This document shows, piece after piece, positions 31,591 through 40,671 of a stretch of 64,000 bases of DNA. Both the position numbers and the translations under genes were made by a program. How positions within the stretch are numbered: position 1 is the stretch's first letter; each line of letters starts with the position of its first letter. The DNA lies in NCBI RefSeq assembly GCF_001563265.1, contig NZ_CP005083.1, positions 1,553,001-1,617,000 of the forward strand, given 5' to 3'. Source of the DNA: Sphingobium sp. TKS. Lineage in GTDB: Bacteria; Pseudomonadota; Alphaproteobacteria; Sphingomonadales; Sphingomonadaceae. The notes beneath the pieces were generated by a model. That model ran no database searches. It was not told the origin of the DNA and saw nothing but the letters and a program-made list of their open reading frames with translations.

Positions 31591-32954
31591 TGAGCGACAT
31601 GCGACCGAAATTGCTGATCGTCGAGGATGATCCGGGGCTTCAGCGGCAGTTGCGCTGGGCCTATGAGGAATATCAGCTTTTCATCGCGGGCGACCGCGAG
31701 GAAGCGATCGAAATGCTGCGCGAGCAGGCGCCCGATGTGGTGACGCTGGACCTGGGTCTGCCGCCCGATCCCGACGGCACCAGCGAGGGTTTCGCCACGC
31801 TGGCGGAAATCCTGCGGATCAAGCCTGATACGAAGGTCATCGTGGCATCCGGCCATGGCGCAAGGGAAAGCGCGCTCCATGCCATTTCGGGCGGCGCTTA
31901 TGATTTCTATCAGAAGCCGGTCGACATCGATGAGCTGGGCCTGATCGTCCGCCGCGCCTTCCACGTCCATGCACTGGAAAAGGAAAATGCGCGGCTGGCC
32001 GAAACCGCGCCGGAGGGCGGGCGCGTGCTGGGCCGCCTGATCACCGCCGCGCCGGAAATGATGAAGGTCGCCCGCACCATCGAGCGGGTCGCGGGGGCGG
32101 ACGTCTCCGTCCTGCTGCTGGGGGCGAGCGGCACCGGCAAGGAATTGCTGGCGCAGGGGCTGCACGATGCCAGCCCGCGCCGCGAGGGTGCCTTTGTCGC
32201 GATCAACTGCGCGGCGATCCCGGAGACGCTGCTGGAAGCGGAACTGTTCGGGCATGAGAAGGGCGCCTTCACCGGCGCGATCAAGACCACGCCGGGCAAG
32301 ATCGAACTGGCGCAGGGCGGGACGCTGTTCCTTGATGAAGTGGGCGACATACCGCTGGCTTTGCAGGTCAAGCTGCTGCGTTTCCTGCAGGAGCGGGTGA
32401 TCGAGCGGATCGGCGGGCGCCAGCCCATATCGGTTGACACGCGGATCGTGTGCGCCACGCACCAAAATTTAGAGGAAATGATCGCGGCGGGCAGCTTCCG
32501 CGAGGATCTTTACTACCGGCTGGCCGAGATCGTGGTGCGCATTCCCGCGCTTCGGGAGCGGCCGGGCGATCCGGCGCTGCTGGCGCGGCATTTCCTCAAC
32601 CGCTTCGCCAAGGATATGAATCCGCAGGTCAAGGGTCTCGCGCCCGATGCGCTGGCGGCGCTCGATGGCTGGGGCTGGCCCGGCAATGTGCGTGAGCTGG
32701 AGAACCGGATGAAGCGCGCTGTCATCATGGCGGATGGCAAGCATGTCACCGCCGCCGATCTCGATCTGGACGGGGATCGGGCCGAAGGGGGTGATGCGGT
32801 GAACCTCAAGGCGGTACGGGAAATGGCCGACCGCCGCGCGATCCGCCGGGCGATTGCGCGAACGGATGGGAATATTTCAGGCGCGGCGAAGGTGCTGGGG
32901 ATCAGCCGGCCGACGCTCTATGATTTGTTGAAGCAATATCGGATGCAGAATTGA
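31590..32954 (+). CDS. prsR: PEP-CTERM-box response regulator PrsR (sigma-54 activator)
   Basis: 454-residue NtrC-type regulator: receiver domain with D54 (VVTLDLGLPPD), AAA+ domain with Walker A GASGTGKELL and the sigma-54 contact loop GAFTGA (HEKGAFTGAIK), and a C-terminal Fis-type helix-turn-helix (GAAKVLGISRPTLYDLL). Phosphorylated by PrsK, it would activate sigma-54 promoters; I could not find a convincing -24/-12 site in this window, so its targets are probably elsewhere. Confidence 0.93.
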   Translation: MSDMRPKLLIVEDDPGLQRQLRWAYEEYQLFIAGDREEAIEMLREQAPDVVTLDLGLPPDPDGTSEGFATLAEILRIKPDTKVIVASGHGARESALHAISGGAYDFYQKPVDIDELGLIVRRAFHVHALEKENARLAETAPEGGRVLGRLITAAPEMMKVARTIERVAGADVSVLLLGASGTGKELLAQGLHDASPRREGAFVAINCAAIPETLLEAELFGHEKGAFTGAIKTTPGKIELAQGGTLFLDEVGDIPLALQVKLLRFLQERVIERIGGRQPISVDTRIVCATHQNLEEMIAAGSFREDLYYRLAEIVVRIPALRERPGDPALLARHFLNRFAKDMNPQVKGLAPDALAALDGWGWPGNVRELENRMKRAVIMADGKHVTAADLDLDGDRAEGGDAVNLKAVREMADRRAIRRAIARTDGNISGAAKVLGISRPTLYDLLKQYRMQN

Positions 32955-32984
32955 GGGTTCTTCCGATTGGCCCAAAAATGCAAC

Positions 32985-33069
32985 GTGCTCCTGCGCAGGC
33001 AGGAGTCCAGTCCCGTCCTTTGGGGATTATCGCGCCGTTTGAACTAGGCTCCTGCCTTCGCAGGAGCAC
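32985..33069. repeat. REP-like inverted repeat
   Basis: Left arm GTGCTCCTGCGCAGGCAGGA and right arm CTCCTGCCTTCGCAGGAGCA face each other across about 40 bases between prsR and the GntR gene. Each arm is itself a small hairpin. The same arms occur at 44424-44508. Typical dispersed sphingomonad REP-type element, here between convergent genes. Confidence 0.8.
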
Positions 33070-33081
33070 GGCGTGCTGGTC

Positions 33082-33426
33082 CTAAACCCTCTCAACTCCC
33101 AGATCCGCCGCGCTGATCCCCAGCCGCCTGATCTGCTCCGCCACCGGAGGCCACACGGCATCCAGGAATCGCGCCCGTTCCATATCCCGCAGCCGCCGCG
33201 TGGCGCCGTCCGCGACGAACATGCCGACGCCGCGCTTCACCACGACCAGTTCGTCATCCTGGAAACATTGATAGGCCTTGGCCACCGTCAGCGGATTGGC
33301 GCCCTGTTGCGCGGCCAGGGCGCGCACTGAAGGCAGCATGTCGCCGTCTCGAAATTCCCCGTCCAGAATCGAGGCGGCGATGATCTCCCGCAGGCGGAGA
33401 TAGACGGGTTTGGAGTCGTCGGCCAT
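33082..33426 (-). CDS. GntR family transcriptional regulator (YtrA-like)
   Basis: 114 residues with an N-terminal winged helix: YLRLREIIAASILDGEF and PSVRALAAQQGANPLTVAKA (recognition helix), then the wing VVKRGVGMFVA. The C-terminal part is only about 40 residues, too short for a FadR or UTRA ligand domain, which fits the YtrA subfamily that often controls adjacent ABC transporter genes. No ABC transporter is adjacent here; the closest gene on this strand is the upstream nitroreductase. Target unknown. Confidence 0.88.
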   Translation of the reverse strand: MADDSKPVYLRLREIIAASILDGEFRDGDMLPSVRALAAQQGANPLTVAKAYQCFQDDELVVVKRGVGMFVADGATRRLRDMERARFLDAVWPPVAEQIRRLGISAADLGVERV

Positions 33427-33498
33427 GGTGCATCAGTGCCATAATACAGCCGTGCGGGTCAAGCCACGCTCTTGCGCCATGTCAGGCTGGATACGTAA

Positions 33499-34077
33499 CT
33501 ATCTATCCCAAACGGAAACTATATTGTCATATTCTGGCCGGGGCCGTTCTTCCTGTTCTCTTCCCGGCGTACCGATGAAGACGAAGCCCGCGATCCGTTC
33601 CTTGCCCTTTGCGAAGGCTGCCCGCACATCCTCATTATAGCAGGCCCAGCCGGTCAGCCAACCGCCAGCAAAGCCCAGGGCATGGGTCGCGTGGAGCAGG
33701 TTCATGATCGCCGCCCCTGCCGACAATTCCTGTTCCCAGAGCGGAATCTTGCTGCCCTCCACCGGCGCGGAAAGCGCGACGACCAGCGTCGGAGCCTGAT
33801 GCGCGAACTGGTGCATCGCCTCTATTTCCAGCCGGCCCGCATCCGGCTTTTCGGCACGATAGGCGGTCTCCAGCAGCGCGGCGAGAGCCTCGCGCTTTTC
33901 CAGCGGCACGATCACGAAGCGCCAGGGCGTCAGCTTGCCATGATCGGGCGTGCGCTGCGCCACCTCCAATATCGTGCGGAGCTGGTCGGCATCCGGTCCC
34001 GGCGCGATCAGGTCGCGGGGCTTGCCGGATCTGCGGGTCTGGAGAAGCGAGAGCGGAGAGCTGAGGTCATTGAACAT
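33499..34077 (-). CDS. Nitroreductase family protein
   Basis: FMN-dependent NAD(P)H oxidoreductase, cytoplasmic. The N-terminal RRSGKPRDL and RTPDHGKLTPWRFVIV motifs bind FMN in the YdjA/TdsD-like branch, and GFAGGWLTGW and GFVFIGTP complete the fold. I chose ATG 34077 (MFNDLSSP), giving 192 residues, the usual size; the open frame continues upstream but is not similar to the family. Substrate cannot be told from sequence. Confidence 0.88.
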   Translation of the reverse strand: MFNDLSSPLSLLQTRRSGKPRDLIAPGPDADQLRTILEVAQRTPDHGKLTPWRFVIVPLEKREALAALLETAYRAEKPDAGRLEIEAMHQFAHQAPTLVVALSAPVEGSKIPLWEQELSAGAAIMNLLHATHALGFAGGWLTGWACYNEDVRAAFAKGKERIAGFVFIGTPGREQEERPRPEYDNIVSVWDR

Positions 34078-34215
34078 GGCGCTCCAGATGGCTCGCCCGC
34101 TGATCGGACGCAAGGGCATGGCCGCTCTTTGACAGATGAATAATTTCGGCTCTAGGCTGGCGGCGACAAGGGGTGCGTTCCGCAGGCCCCGCAACAAGAT
34201 AGGATAAGGGGCCGG

Positions 34216-35742
34216 ATGGCGACCTCCGTTACAACCGCCGCCGGGGCAGGGGCGGGCACAGGCAAGACCTGGCTCGGCCATCCGCGTGGGCTGTTCCTGC
34301 TGTTTTTCGTGGAGATGTGGGAACGCTTCTCCTTCTACGGCATGCGCGCGCTGCTGATCTTCTACCTGACGCAGCATTTCCTCTTTTCCGACCGCGACGC
34401 CAGCTACGCCTATGGCGCCTATATGTCGCTCATCTATATTTCGCCGCTGATGGGCGGCTATCTGGCGGATCGCTATCTCGGCCAGCGTAAGGCGGTGCTG
34501 TTTGGCGGCGTCGTGATCGCCATCGGGCATATCATCCTTGGCATGGAAAGCGACGATGCGGGCGCCATGGGCCTTGGCCTGTTCTGGTTCGGCCTGGCGA
34601 CGGTGATCACCGGCACCGGCTTCCTCAAATCCAGCGTGTCGGCGCTGGTGGGGCAGCTCTATCCGCGTGACGATATGCGGCGCGACCCGGCCTATACGAT
34701 CTTCTACATGGGCATCAATCTGGGCGCGACCATCGGTCCGGTCATTTGCGGCTATCTGGGTCAGACATGGGGCTGGCATTGGGGTTTCGGCGCGGCGTCG
34801 GTCGGCATGATCGCGGGCGTCATCGGCTTCATGCTGTGCAAGCCGCTGCTACAGGGCCGGGGAGAGCCGCCCGATCCAGCGCGCCTGAAGGAGCGCGTCG
34901 GCGGCGTCATCAGCCGCGAATGGCTGGTCTATCTGTCCAGCCTGGCGTCGATCGCGCTTTGCTGGTTCCTGATCCAGAGCCACGCAGTCGTCGGCTGGAT
35001 GCTGGCGGCGGCGAGCGTCGCCGTCGTGCTGTACATCCTCTGGGAGGCTTTTGGCCGGATGGAGCGGATCGGCCGCGACCGGATGCTGGCGGCGCTGTTC
35101 CTGCTGGTCATCAACCCGATCTTCTGGGGCCTGTACGAGCAGACCGGATCGTCGCTCAGCCTGTTCACCGATCGCTACACGAACCGGCATATATTGGGTT
35201 TCCATGTCCCGGCGTCGATGTTCCAGTCGGTCAACGCCGCCTATATCCTGATGTTCGGGCCTGTGATCGCGGGTTTGTGGATCTGGCTGGCGAAGCGGGG
35301 ATGGGAACCCTCCACCCCGGCCAAGTTCGGCATTGCACTGGCGCTGGTCGGCGCTGGCTTCCTGATCCTGGTGGCGGGGACCGGCGCGCCCGGCACGCTG
35401 ACGCCGGTGCTGTTCATCTTCCTGCTTTATCTCTGCCACACGCTGGGCGAACTCTGCCTGTCGCCGGTCGGCCTTTCCGCCATGTCGAAGCTGGCGCCGT
35501 CGCGCATGATCGGCCTGATGATGGGCATCTGGTTCTTGGCCATGGCGCTGGGCGAATATGCCGCCGGGTTGATCGCGGCGGCTACGGGCGGAGAGGGGGG
35601 AGCGGCCTCCCGTGGCGATGTGCTGGCGGTCTACAGCCAGATCGGCTGGTGGTCCGTGGGCGCGGGCCTGGTGGTGATGGCGCTGGCGCCGCTGGTGAAG
35701 CGGCTGATGCACAGCGATCGCTTTGGAGAGGAAAACGCCTGA
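34216..35742 (+). CDS. POT family proton-coupled peptide transporter
   Basis: Inner-membrane symporter for di- and tripeptides (PTR2 family). The ExxERF motif is present in EMWERFSFYGMRALLIFYL, followed by GGYLADRYLGQRKA and FYMGINLGATIGP, the POT signatures. About 14 hydrophobic helices in 508 residues. The insert and C-terminal half contain FWGLYEQTGSSLSLF and LSPVGLSAMSKLAP, also typical. Monocistronic by appearance; convergent with the SH3-like gene eight bases away. Confidence 0.92.
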   Translation: MATSVTTAAGAGAGTGKTWLGHPRGLFLLFFVEMWERFSFYGMRALLIFYLTQHFLFSDRDASYAYGAYMSLIYISPLMGGYLADRYLGQRKAVLFGGVVIAIGHIILGMESDDAGAMGLGLFWFGLATVITGTGFLKSSVSALVGQLYPRDDMRRDPAYTIFYMGINLGATIGPVICGYLGQTWGWHWGFGAASVGMIAGVIGFMLCKPLLQGRGEPPDPARLKERVGGVISREWLVYLSSLASIALCWFLIQSHAVVGWMLAAASVAVVLYILWEAFGRMERIGRDRMLAALFLLVINPIFWGLYEQTGSSLSLFTDRYTNRHILGFHVPASMFQSVNAAYILMFGPVIAGLWIWLAKRGWEPSTPAKFGIALALVGAGFLILVAGTGAPGTLTPVLFIFLLYLCHTLGELCLSPVGLSAMSKLAPSRMIGLMMGIWFLAMALGEYAAGLIAAATGGEGGAASRGDVLAVYSQIGWWSVGAGLVVMALAPLVKRLMHSDRFGEENA

Positions 35743-35749
35743 ACGGGCG

Positions 35750-36220
35750 TTACTGCGTCGCCCCCCAGATATCGCTTTCGCGGATGAAGCCCTTCTGCCC
35801 GCCGACATCGAACGCGCACCAGCCCTTGCCGCAGGAGGAAAGCCGCCCCACCACGCCCTTCTGCGCGCGGAAGAGAGGACGGGCATCCTCGCGGGGGGAA
35901 TTGCGCATCGGCGCGATGCCGGCAGTGACGATGGCGGTGGGCGTGTCGCTGAGCAGCCGGACATGCATCCAGCCCTGGGTGCCGGTGGAATCCTCGATCT
36001 TGCGCCACAGGCCCAGCACCTGCACCACCTTCACCGGCAGGTCGCGGCGGCGATAGACCCAGTTGGACGGGTAATCCAGGCTCGGCCCCACGCGCATGCG
36101 CGCCTCGGCCTGCGTCAACGACGCCCAATAGGGAACCGGCTTCGCAGGCGCGGCCCATGCCCCGCCCGTCCAGCACAGCGCGGCGACGATGCCCGCGCCC
36201 AGATAGCCCTTCATGCCCAT
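35750..36220 (-). CDS. Exported SH3-like domain protein
   Basis: A 156-residue protein with an N-terminal signal peptide (hydrophobic GYLGAGIVAALCWTGGAWA, cleavage near AWA-AP). The mature part has two bacterial SH3-like repeats: RVGPSLDYPSNWVYRRRDLP with GTQGWMH, then APMRNSPREDARPL with GQKGFIRESDIWG. Such SH3_4 proteins act in the periplasm, often in peptidoglycan contact; role unknown. ATG 36220 has GGGGAA just upstream; an ATG two codons later is possible. Confidence 0.85.
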   Translation of the reverse strand: MGMKGYLGAGIVAALCWTGGAWAAPAKPVPYWASLTQAEARMRVGPSLDYPSNWVYRRRDLPVKVVQVLGLWRKIEDSTGTQGWMHVRLLSDTPTAIVTAGIAPMRNSPREDARPLFRAQKGVVGRLSSCGKGWCAFDVGGQKGFIRESDIWGATQ

Positions 36221-36339
36221 ATATTCCCCATCATGCGACCCCGCGACCATAGCCGCTCGCGCCTATGACCGACAACCGCTCTCTTGCACATTGGGGATAA
36301 GCGCTTGACCATCGCGCTTACGAAGAATAGCGGCCAGAC

Positions 36340-37338
36340 ATGGCCAAGAAACCGCGCCCCGCCAAGCCGCGCGTCATCGTCACGCGCCGCCTGCCTCCCA
36401 ATGTCGAGGCGCGCATGGCCGATCTGTTCGATACAGTCTTCAATATCGGTGACGTGCCGATGGATCGCGCCGCGCTGACCCGCGCCATGGCGCAGTGCGA
36501 CGTGCTGGTGCCGGCCGTCAGCGATCAACTGGACGCGGCGTTGATCGAGGCTGCGCCGGAGCGGCTGCAACTGATCGCCAGCTTCGGCAGCGGCGTCGAC
36601 CATATCGACCTCAACGCAGCGCGGAAGAAGGGGATCATCGTCACCAACACGCCCGGCGTGCTGACCGAAGATACCGCCGACATGACGATGGCGCTGATCC
36701 TGACCGTGCCGCGCCGCCTGGCCGAAGGGGAAAAGCTGGTGCGTTCCGGCGCCTGGGCCGGCTGGAGCCCATCGGGGATGCTGGGCCATCGCATCGGCGG
36801 CAAGCGGCTGGGCATCATCGGCATGGGCCGCATCGGCCGCGCCGTCGCCCGCCGGGCCGTGGCGTTCGGCCTTTCCATCGCCTATCACAATCGCCACCGC
36901 CTGCCCTTCGAAGTGGAGCAGGAATTGCAGGCGCATTGGTATCCGGATGTGGATTCACTGCTGCGCGACTGCGACATCGTTTCCATCCATTGTCCGCTCA
37001 ATGCCGACAGCCGGTGCATGATCGATGCGCGGCGGATCGCGCTGATGCGGCCTGATGCCTATCTGATCAACACGTCGCGCGCCGAGATCACGGATGAAGC
37101 GGCGCTGATCACCGCGCTTGCCGAAGGACGGCTCGCAGGAGCGGGGCTGGACGTCTATACCCATGAGCCGGCGGTCGATCCGCGGCTGCTGGACCTCTCC
37201 AACGTCGTGCTGTTGCCGCATATGGGGTCTGCGACGTTCGAGGGACGCGACGCCACCGGGGCGCGGGTGATCGCCAATATCCGGAGCTGGGTCGACGGTC
37301 ACCGGCCACCCAATCAGGTGCTGGAAGGCTGGGTCTGA
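36340..37338 (+). CDS. D-2-hydroxyacid dehydrogenase (glyoxylate/hydroxypyruvate reductase type)
   Basis: NAD(P)H-dependent cytoplasmic oxidoreductase. Nucleotide site LGIIGMGRIGRAVARRA; catalytic residues in LINTSRAEITDE (Arg), YTHEPAVDP (Glu) and LLPHMGSATFEGR (His). 332 residues, normal for the GyaR/GRHPR branch. Preceded by a divergent SH3-like gene; no pathway partner is nearby. Confidence 0.9.
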   Translation: MAKKPRPAKPRVIVTRRLPPNVEARMADLFDTVFNIGDVPMDRAALTRAMAQCDVLVPAVSDQLDAALIEAAPERLQLIASFGSGVDHIDLNAARKKGIIVTNTPGVLTEDTADMTMALILTVPRRLAEGEKLVRSGAWAGWSPSGMLGHRIGGKRLGIIGMGRIGRAVARRAVAFGLSIAYHNRHRLPFEVEQELQAHWYPDVDSLLRDCDIVSIHCPLNADSRCMIDARRIALMRPDAYLINTSRAEITDEAALITALAEGRLAGAGLDVYTHEPAVDPRLLDLSNVVLLPHMGSATFEGRDATGARVIANIRSWVDGHRPPNQVLEGWV

Positions 37339-37391
37339 ACCTGTCGCCGGTGGGATGGTGGAAAGGGTGGAGAGCGGACGCTTCCTGTTTT

Positions 37392-37479
37392 GTCATTCCC
37401 GCGAAGGCGGGAATCCATCTCCCAGCGTTGCATCAAGCGGTTAGGTCAGGAGATGGATCCCCGCCTTCGCGGGAATGAC
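37392..37479. repeat. REP-like inverted repeat (GTCATTCCCGCGAAGGCGGG type)
   Basis: GTCATTCCCGCGAAGGCGGG at the left and CCGCCTTCGCGGGAATGAC at the right, with extra pairing ATCCATCTCC/GGAGATGGAT inside. It sits between the convergent 2-hydroxyacid dehydrogenase and coiled-coil genes. A different sequence class from the repeats at 33.0 and 44.4 kb. Confidence 0.8.
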
Positions 37480-37538
37480 GAACTTCGAAAATGTCCGGAA
37501 ATGGCCGTTACCGGAAGTGTTTCCAATCTCCAGGTCGC

Positions 37539-40211
37539 TTACTGCCTCAGCCTCTCAATCGCCTGAGCGAGCGCGACATAGAGCTTGCCCATATCCGACG
37601 ATAGGATCGCAACGCCCAGCGCATTGCCGTCGCGGGCCGACAGGATGATCCGCAGCATCGATTCGAAATCGTGGATATAGCGGTTCACATGTTCCTGAAA
37701 TTCAGGATCATTGTCGTAATGCAGGGCTATTTCGCGGGACTCGCCGGCGTCCAGCAGCTTGACCGCGCGCCGGGTGAAGACGCCGCGATCGCCCTTCAGA
37801 TAGGCTGACCAGGCCGAATCCGTCACATCGTTGGACAGAATCTTGGACACGTCGATCGCCGTGCTGTTCAACGATTCGATGATCAGAGCGGAGCGGCGCG
37901 CAAAATGGTCGCGGTCGCGATCTTCGGTGGCGCGTTCGGCCTCTTCGATCCGCGCTTCGACGCTGGCGCTGGTGTCAGCGATGGTCAGAAGCTGGCGGGT
38001 CAGGCGATCGGAGGCCTGATGAGCGGCCTTCACGGCTTCCTCGGCCACCTTGGCGACCATCTCGATTTGCGCCGTGACCTTTTCACCTATGGCGCGCCGC
38101 ATCGCTTCTTCGCTCGCGTCGGCAAGCGCCTCGGCCGCTTCGGGAATGGCTCGGCTGAGCGCCTGACGAGCGCGCTCGGCCGCCTGGTCGGCGGTGTCCT
38201 TGACGCGCAGCAGGGCGGTGACGAGCAGCGGGCCTGCGCCTTCGGTGATGCGGGTGGCGTCCTGATGCGCATTGTCGAGCGCGGTGCGCAGCTTTTCCAC
38301 CAGCTCGCGATTGGCGTCGACGCCGCTCTGCGTGCTTTCCAGCCATTCGGTCAGGCGGCGGCCCTGGCCGCGCAGCAGTTCTTCCGCTTCCTGGGTGCGG
38401 CCGAGCAGCGCCTCGGAAATCGCCTCCAGCCGCTCCATTTCCGGCGCGGCGCTGTCGAGCAGGGTACGGCTGGTCTCGATTCGCCCGTTGAACCGCTGAA
38501 GCGCTGCGGGGAAGGTTTCATCAAGTTCGCGCACGCTGGAATCGAGCGCCATCATCAGCGTCTCCGCGCTGCCGATCAGCCTTTCGGCGGTCAGTCCGCC
38601 GGCGGCCAGCGCCGAGTCGATGCGTTGCGTTTCGGCGGTCAGACGGCTCAACGCCTCGGTCAGCCGCTCGTTGCGGGCCAGCGCAGATTGTTCCATCGCC
38701 GCGAAACGGGATTGTGCGGAATCGACCGCATCGTCGAGGCTGCCCTGCAGGCCGGAGACGAGCGCCCGCTGACCCTGCACCAGATCGTTGATCTGGTGCA
38801 GGCGGCTTTCGATTTCGCCCACATGATCCGCAAGATTGGTGACGGTTTCATCGCCAATGGCGGCGATGCTGTTGCGCGACCGGGCGATCAGCGTCTCCAG
38901 CGCCTCGGTCTGACGGGCGATGCCGTCGTCCGTCAACCTGATGCCTTCATGGGTTTGCGCAATGGCGGCTTCGACCCGCTGGCGCAGTTCCGCCTCGACG
39001 GTCTCGGCATCGCGAGACAGGATTGTGAGCGCGGACTGGCTGGTCGCGGCGATCCCGGCCTGCGCGCCTTCGATCAGCGATTTGAGCGACAGAGCCTGAG
39101 CCGTCAGATTGGCATCGACCGCCGCCATGGTTTCCTGCGCCCGGCCATGGGTGGTTTCCAGGCGATGCAGCACGTCGATTTCGACGCGGTTCAATTCCTG
39201 CGTCAGAAGGGCGATGACGGACTCAGTCGTCTCCGCGATGTCCGCCTTCGTTCGATCCGTCAGCCCGCTCAGGACGACAGACTTCTGCTCGATGTCGAGC
39301 CAGCTTTCCTCCATCGCCTTGCGGGCGCTTTGCGTTGTCGCTTCGATCCGGCCCGAAGCCAAGTCCGCCATGCCCGTGACCTCCTGCGTGGCGGAACGGG
39401 TGGCTTCCTGTAGCTGGGTGAGCTGGCTCGACAGGCTCTTGGTCGCGGACAGCGTGCGCGCGCGGGCGTCGTCCGACAGTTCGCCCAGCGCATGCAGCCG
39501 CGCCTCCAACGCGTCGATGCGTTCCGACAGCGCATGGCCATTGTCGATGATCTGCGCCGACACGCGGGTGGCGCGATCCTCCAGTTCGGGGATCGATGCG
39601 ATCAGCGTTTCCATCCGCTGGACCAGGGCCAGTCCGGCGCGTTCGGCGGCTTCGGCGCGTTCGGCGGTGCTGTTGGCGCGGCTCGCGATCAGTTCGGCCG
39701 ACGCTTCCATATTGCTGCTGGCCGCCGCGCCATAGCTGTCGAGCAGTTCCGCCTGATCCTGCATGGTCTGGCGCGCCGTCTCCAACTGACCGGCGATTCG
39801 GCCGAGGCGCAGTTCGAGCAGTTCCGCCTCGGTCCTGAGAGCCTGGGCGGTGTCGAGATAGCGGCGGGATTCGCTGCGGCTGTTCCGCAGCAGCAGCAGA
39901 TAGCAGACGCCGAGCAGGATGAGCGGCACCAGGATCGTCGCGACCAGGCTCGGCCAGGCCGCCGGCCCCGCCCGCCATTGCCCGGACGAAAGCGTGGCCC
40001 AGCCGGCAAAGCCGATCCAGGCGATGCCTGCGGCTAGCAGCGCCCATTGGGTGCCGCGCACGCCGCGCTCGCCATTTTCGATGGGGATGCCTTCGTCCTC
40101 CAGATCCAAAACGGCCTGTTTCAATAGCAAGCTGTCGTCTGCCCGCGCCGTGTCATCGGCCGCTGCGTCCTTGTCCCGCCAGAATTCGACGATTGTGCTG
40201 CCCCCATTCAT
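37539..40211 (-). CDS. Large membrane-anchored coiled-coil protein, TipN-like architecture
   Basis: About 890 residues from ATG 40211. A short cytoplasmic N-terminus is followed by two TM helices (about 56-76 and 85-108), then roughly 700 residues of near-continuous heptad-rich coiled coil full of Ala, Glu, Arg and Leu, and a conserved-looking globular end (FTRRAVKLLD, EHVNRYIHDFESMLR, SSDMGKLYVALAQAIERL). The size and layout match Caulobacter TipN, a polar landmark protein, but I cannot establish orthology by eye. It is divergent from an HPt-like gene 80 bases away. A scaffold for cell polarity or envelope organisation is the most reasonable guess. Confidence 0.75.
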   Translation of the reverse strand: MNGGSTIVEFWRDKDAAADDTARADDSLLLKQAVLDLEDEGIPIENGERGVRGTQWALLAAGIAWIGFAGWATLSSGQWRAGPAAWPSLVATILVPLILLGVCYLLLLRNSRSESRRYLDTAQALRTEAELLELRLGRIAGQLETARQTMQDQAELLDSYGAAASSNMEASAELIASRANSTAERAEAAERAGLALVQRMETLIASIPELEDRATRVSAQIIDNGHALSERIDALEARLHALGELSDDARARTLSATKSLSSQLTQLQEATRSATQEVTGMADLASGRIEATTQSARKAMEESWLDIEQKSVVLSGLTDRTKADIAETTESVIALLTQELNRVEIDVLHRLETTHGRAQETMAAVDANLTAQALSLKSLIEGAQAGIAATSQSALTILSRDAETVEAELRQRVEAAIAQTHEGIRLTDDGIARQTEALETLIARSRNSIAAIGDETVTNLADHVGEIESRLHQINDLVQGQRALVSGLQGSLDDAVDSAQSRFAAMEQSALARNERLTEALSRLTAETQRIDSALAAGGLTAERLIGSAETLMMALDSSVRELDETFPAALQRFNGRIETSRTLLDSAAPEMERLEAISEALLGRTQEAEELLRGQGRRLTEWLESTQSGVDANRELVEKLRTALDNAHQDATRITEGAGPLLVTALLRVKDTADQAAERARQALSRAIPEAAEALADASEEAMRRAIGEKVTAQIEMVAKVAEEAVKAAHQASDRLTRQLLTIADTSASVEARIEEAERATEDRDRDHFARRSALIIESLNSTAIDVSKILSNDVTDSAWSAYLKGDRGVFTRRAVKLLDAGESREIALHYDNDPEFQEHVNRYIHDFESMLRIILSARDGNALGVAILSSDMGKLYVALAQAIERLRQ

Positions 40212-40291
40212 GGTTGCTATCCTAGCAGCTTTTACGCGCACGAAAATGCCCTGTTACCAAAACTTAACGCAAGCCAGATAGCGTTGACCCC

Positions 40292-40594
40292 ATGTCCTAT
40301 GACCCAGGCGCCCTGAATGCGGCTTTGGCCGCTGCTGTCGGTGACGACAGGCCGTTGATTGAGGATCTGCGCGTCGCCTTCATGGAAAGCGCGCAGCGGC
40401 ATCTCGATTTGCTCGGGCGCGCCCGTTGCGACGCCAATTGGCAGCTTGCCGCATGGCGGCTGAAAGGGCTGGCGGCCAGTTTCGGCCTTACCAGCCTGAT
40501 GACCATGGCCGATGAAGCGGTCGACGCCGCGCCCGGCGATCCGCGCATCCTGCGGCGCTTGCGGGCGTTGATTGACGATCTTGCGCGGGGGTGA
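40292..40594 (+). CDS. HPt-like protein lacking the phospho-histidine
   Basis: 100 residues predicted as a four-helix HPt fold: a helix with FMESAQRHLDLLGRAR, then the family signature region LAAWRLKGLAASFGL. In active HPt proteins this reads AHxLKGxAxxxG; here the histidine position is tryptophan 55. It therefore cannot pass phosphate in the usual way and may act as a binding module. It opens a likely four-gene run ending with a histidine-kinase-like gene that also lacks its histidine. Confidence 0.7.
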   Translation: MSYDPGALNAALAAAVGDDRPLIEDLRVAFMESAQRHLDLLGRARCDANWQLAAWRLKGLAASFGLTSLMTMADEAVDAAPGDPRILRRLRALIDDLARG

Positions 40595-40671
40595 TGCGTG
40601 ACGCTGCTTGCGTGAACGCGTCCGCCTTGTAACAAGGTGGCAGAACAACGATCGGGTCGGTTTCATCACGC

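Noticed and set aside
28001..33000. Exosortase or PEP-CTERM protein gene near prsK/prsR
   Set aside because: No PEP-CTERM motif or exosortase-like gene is in the window; only the associated sugar transferase and regulators are.
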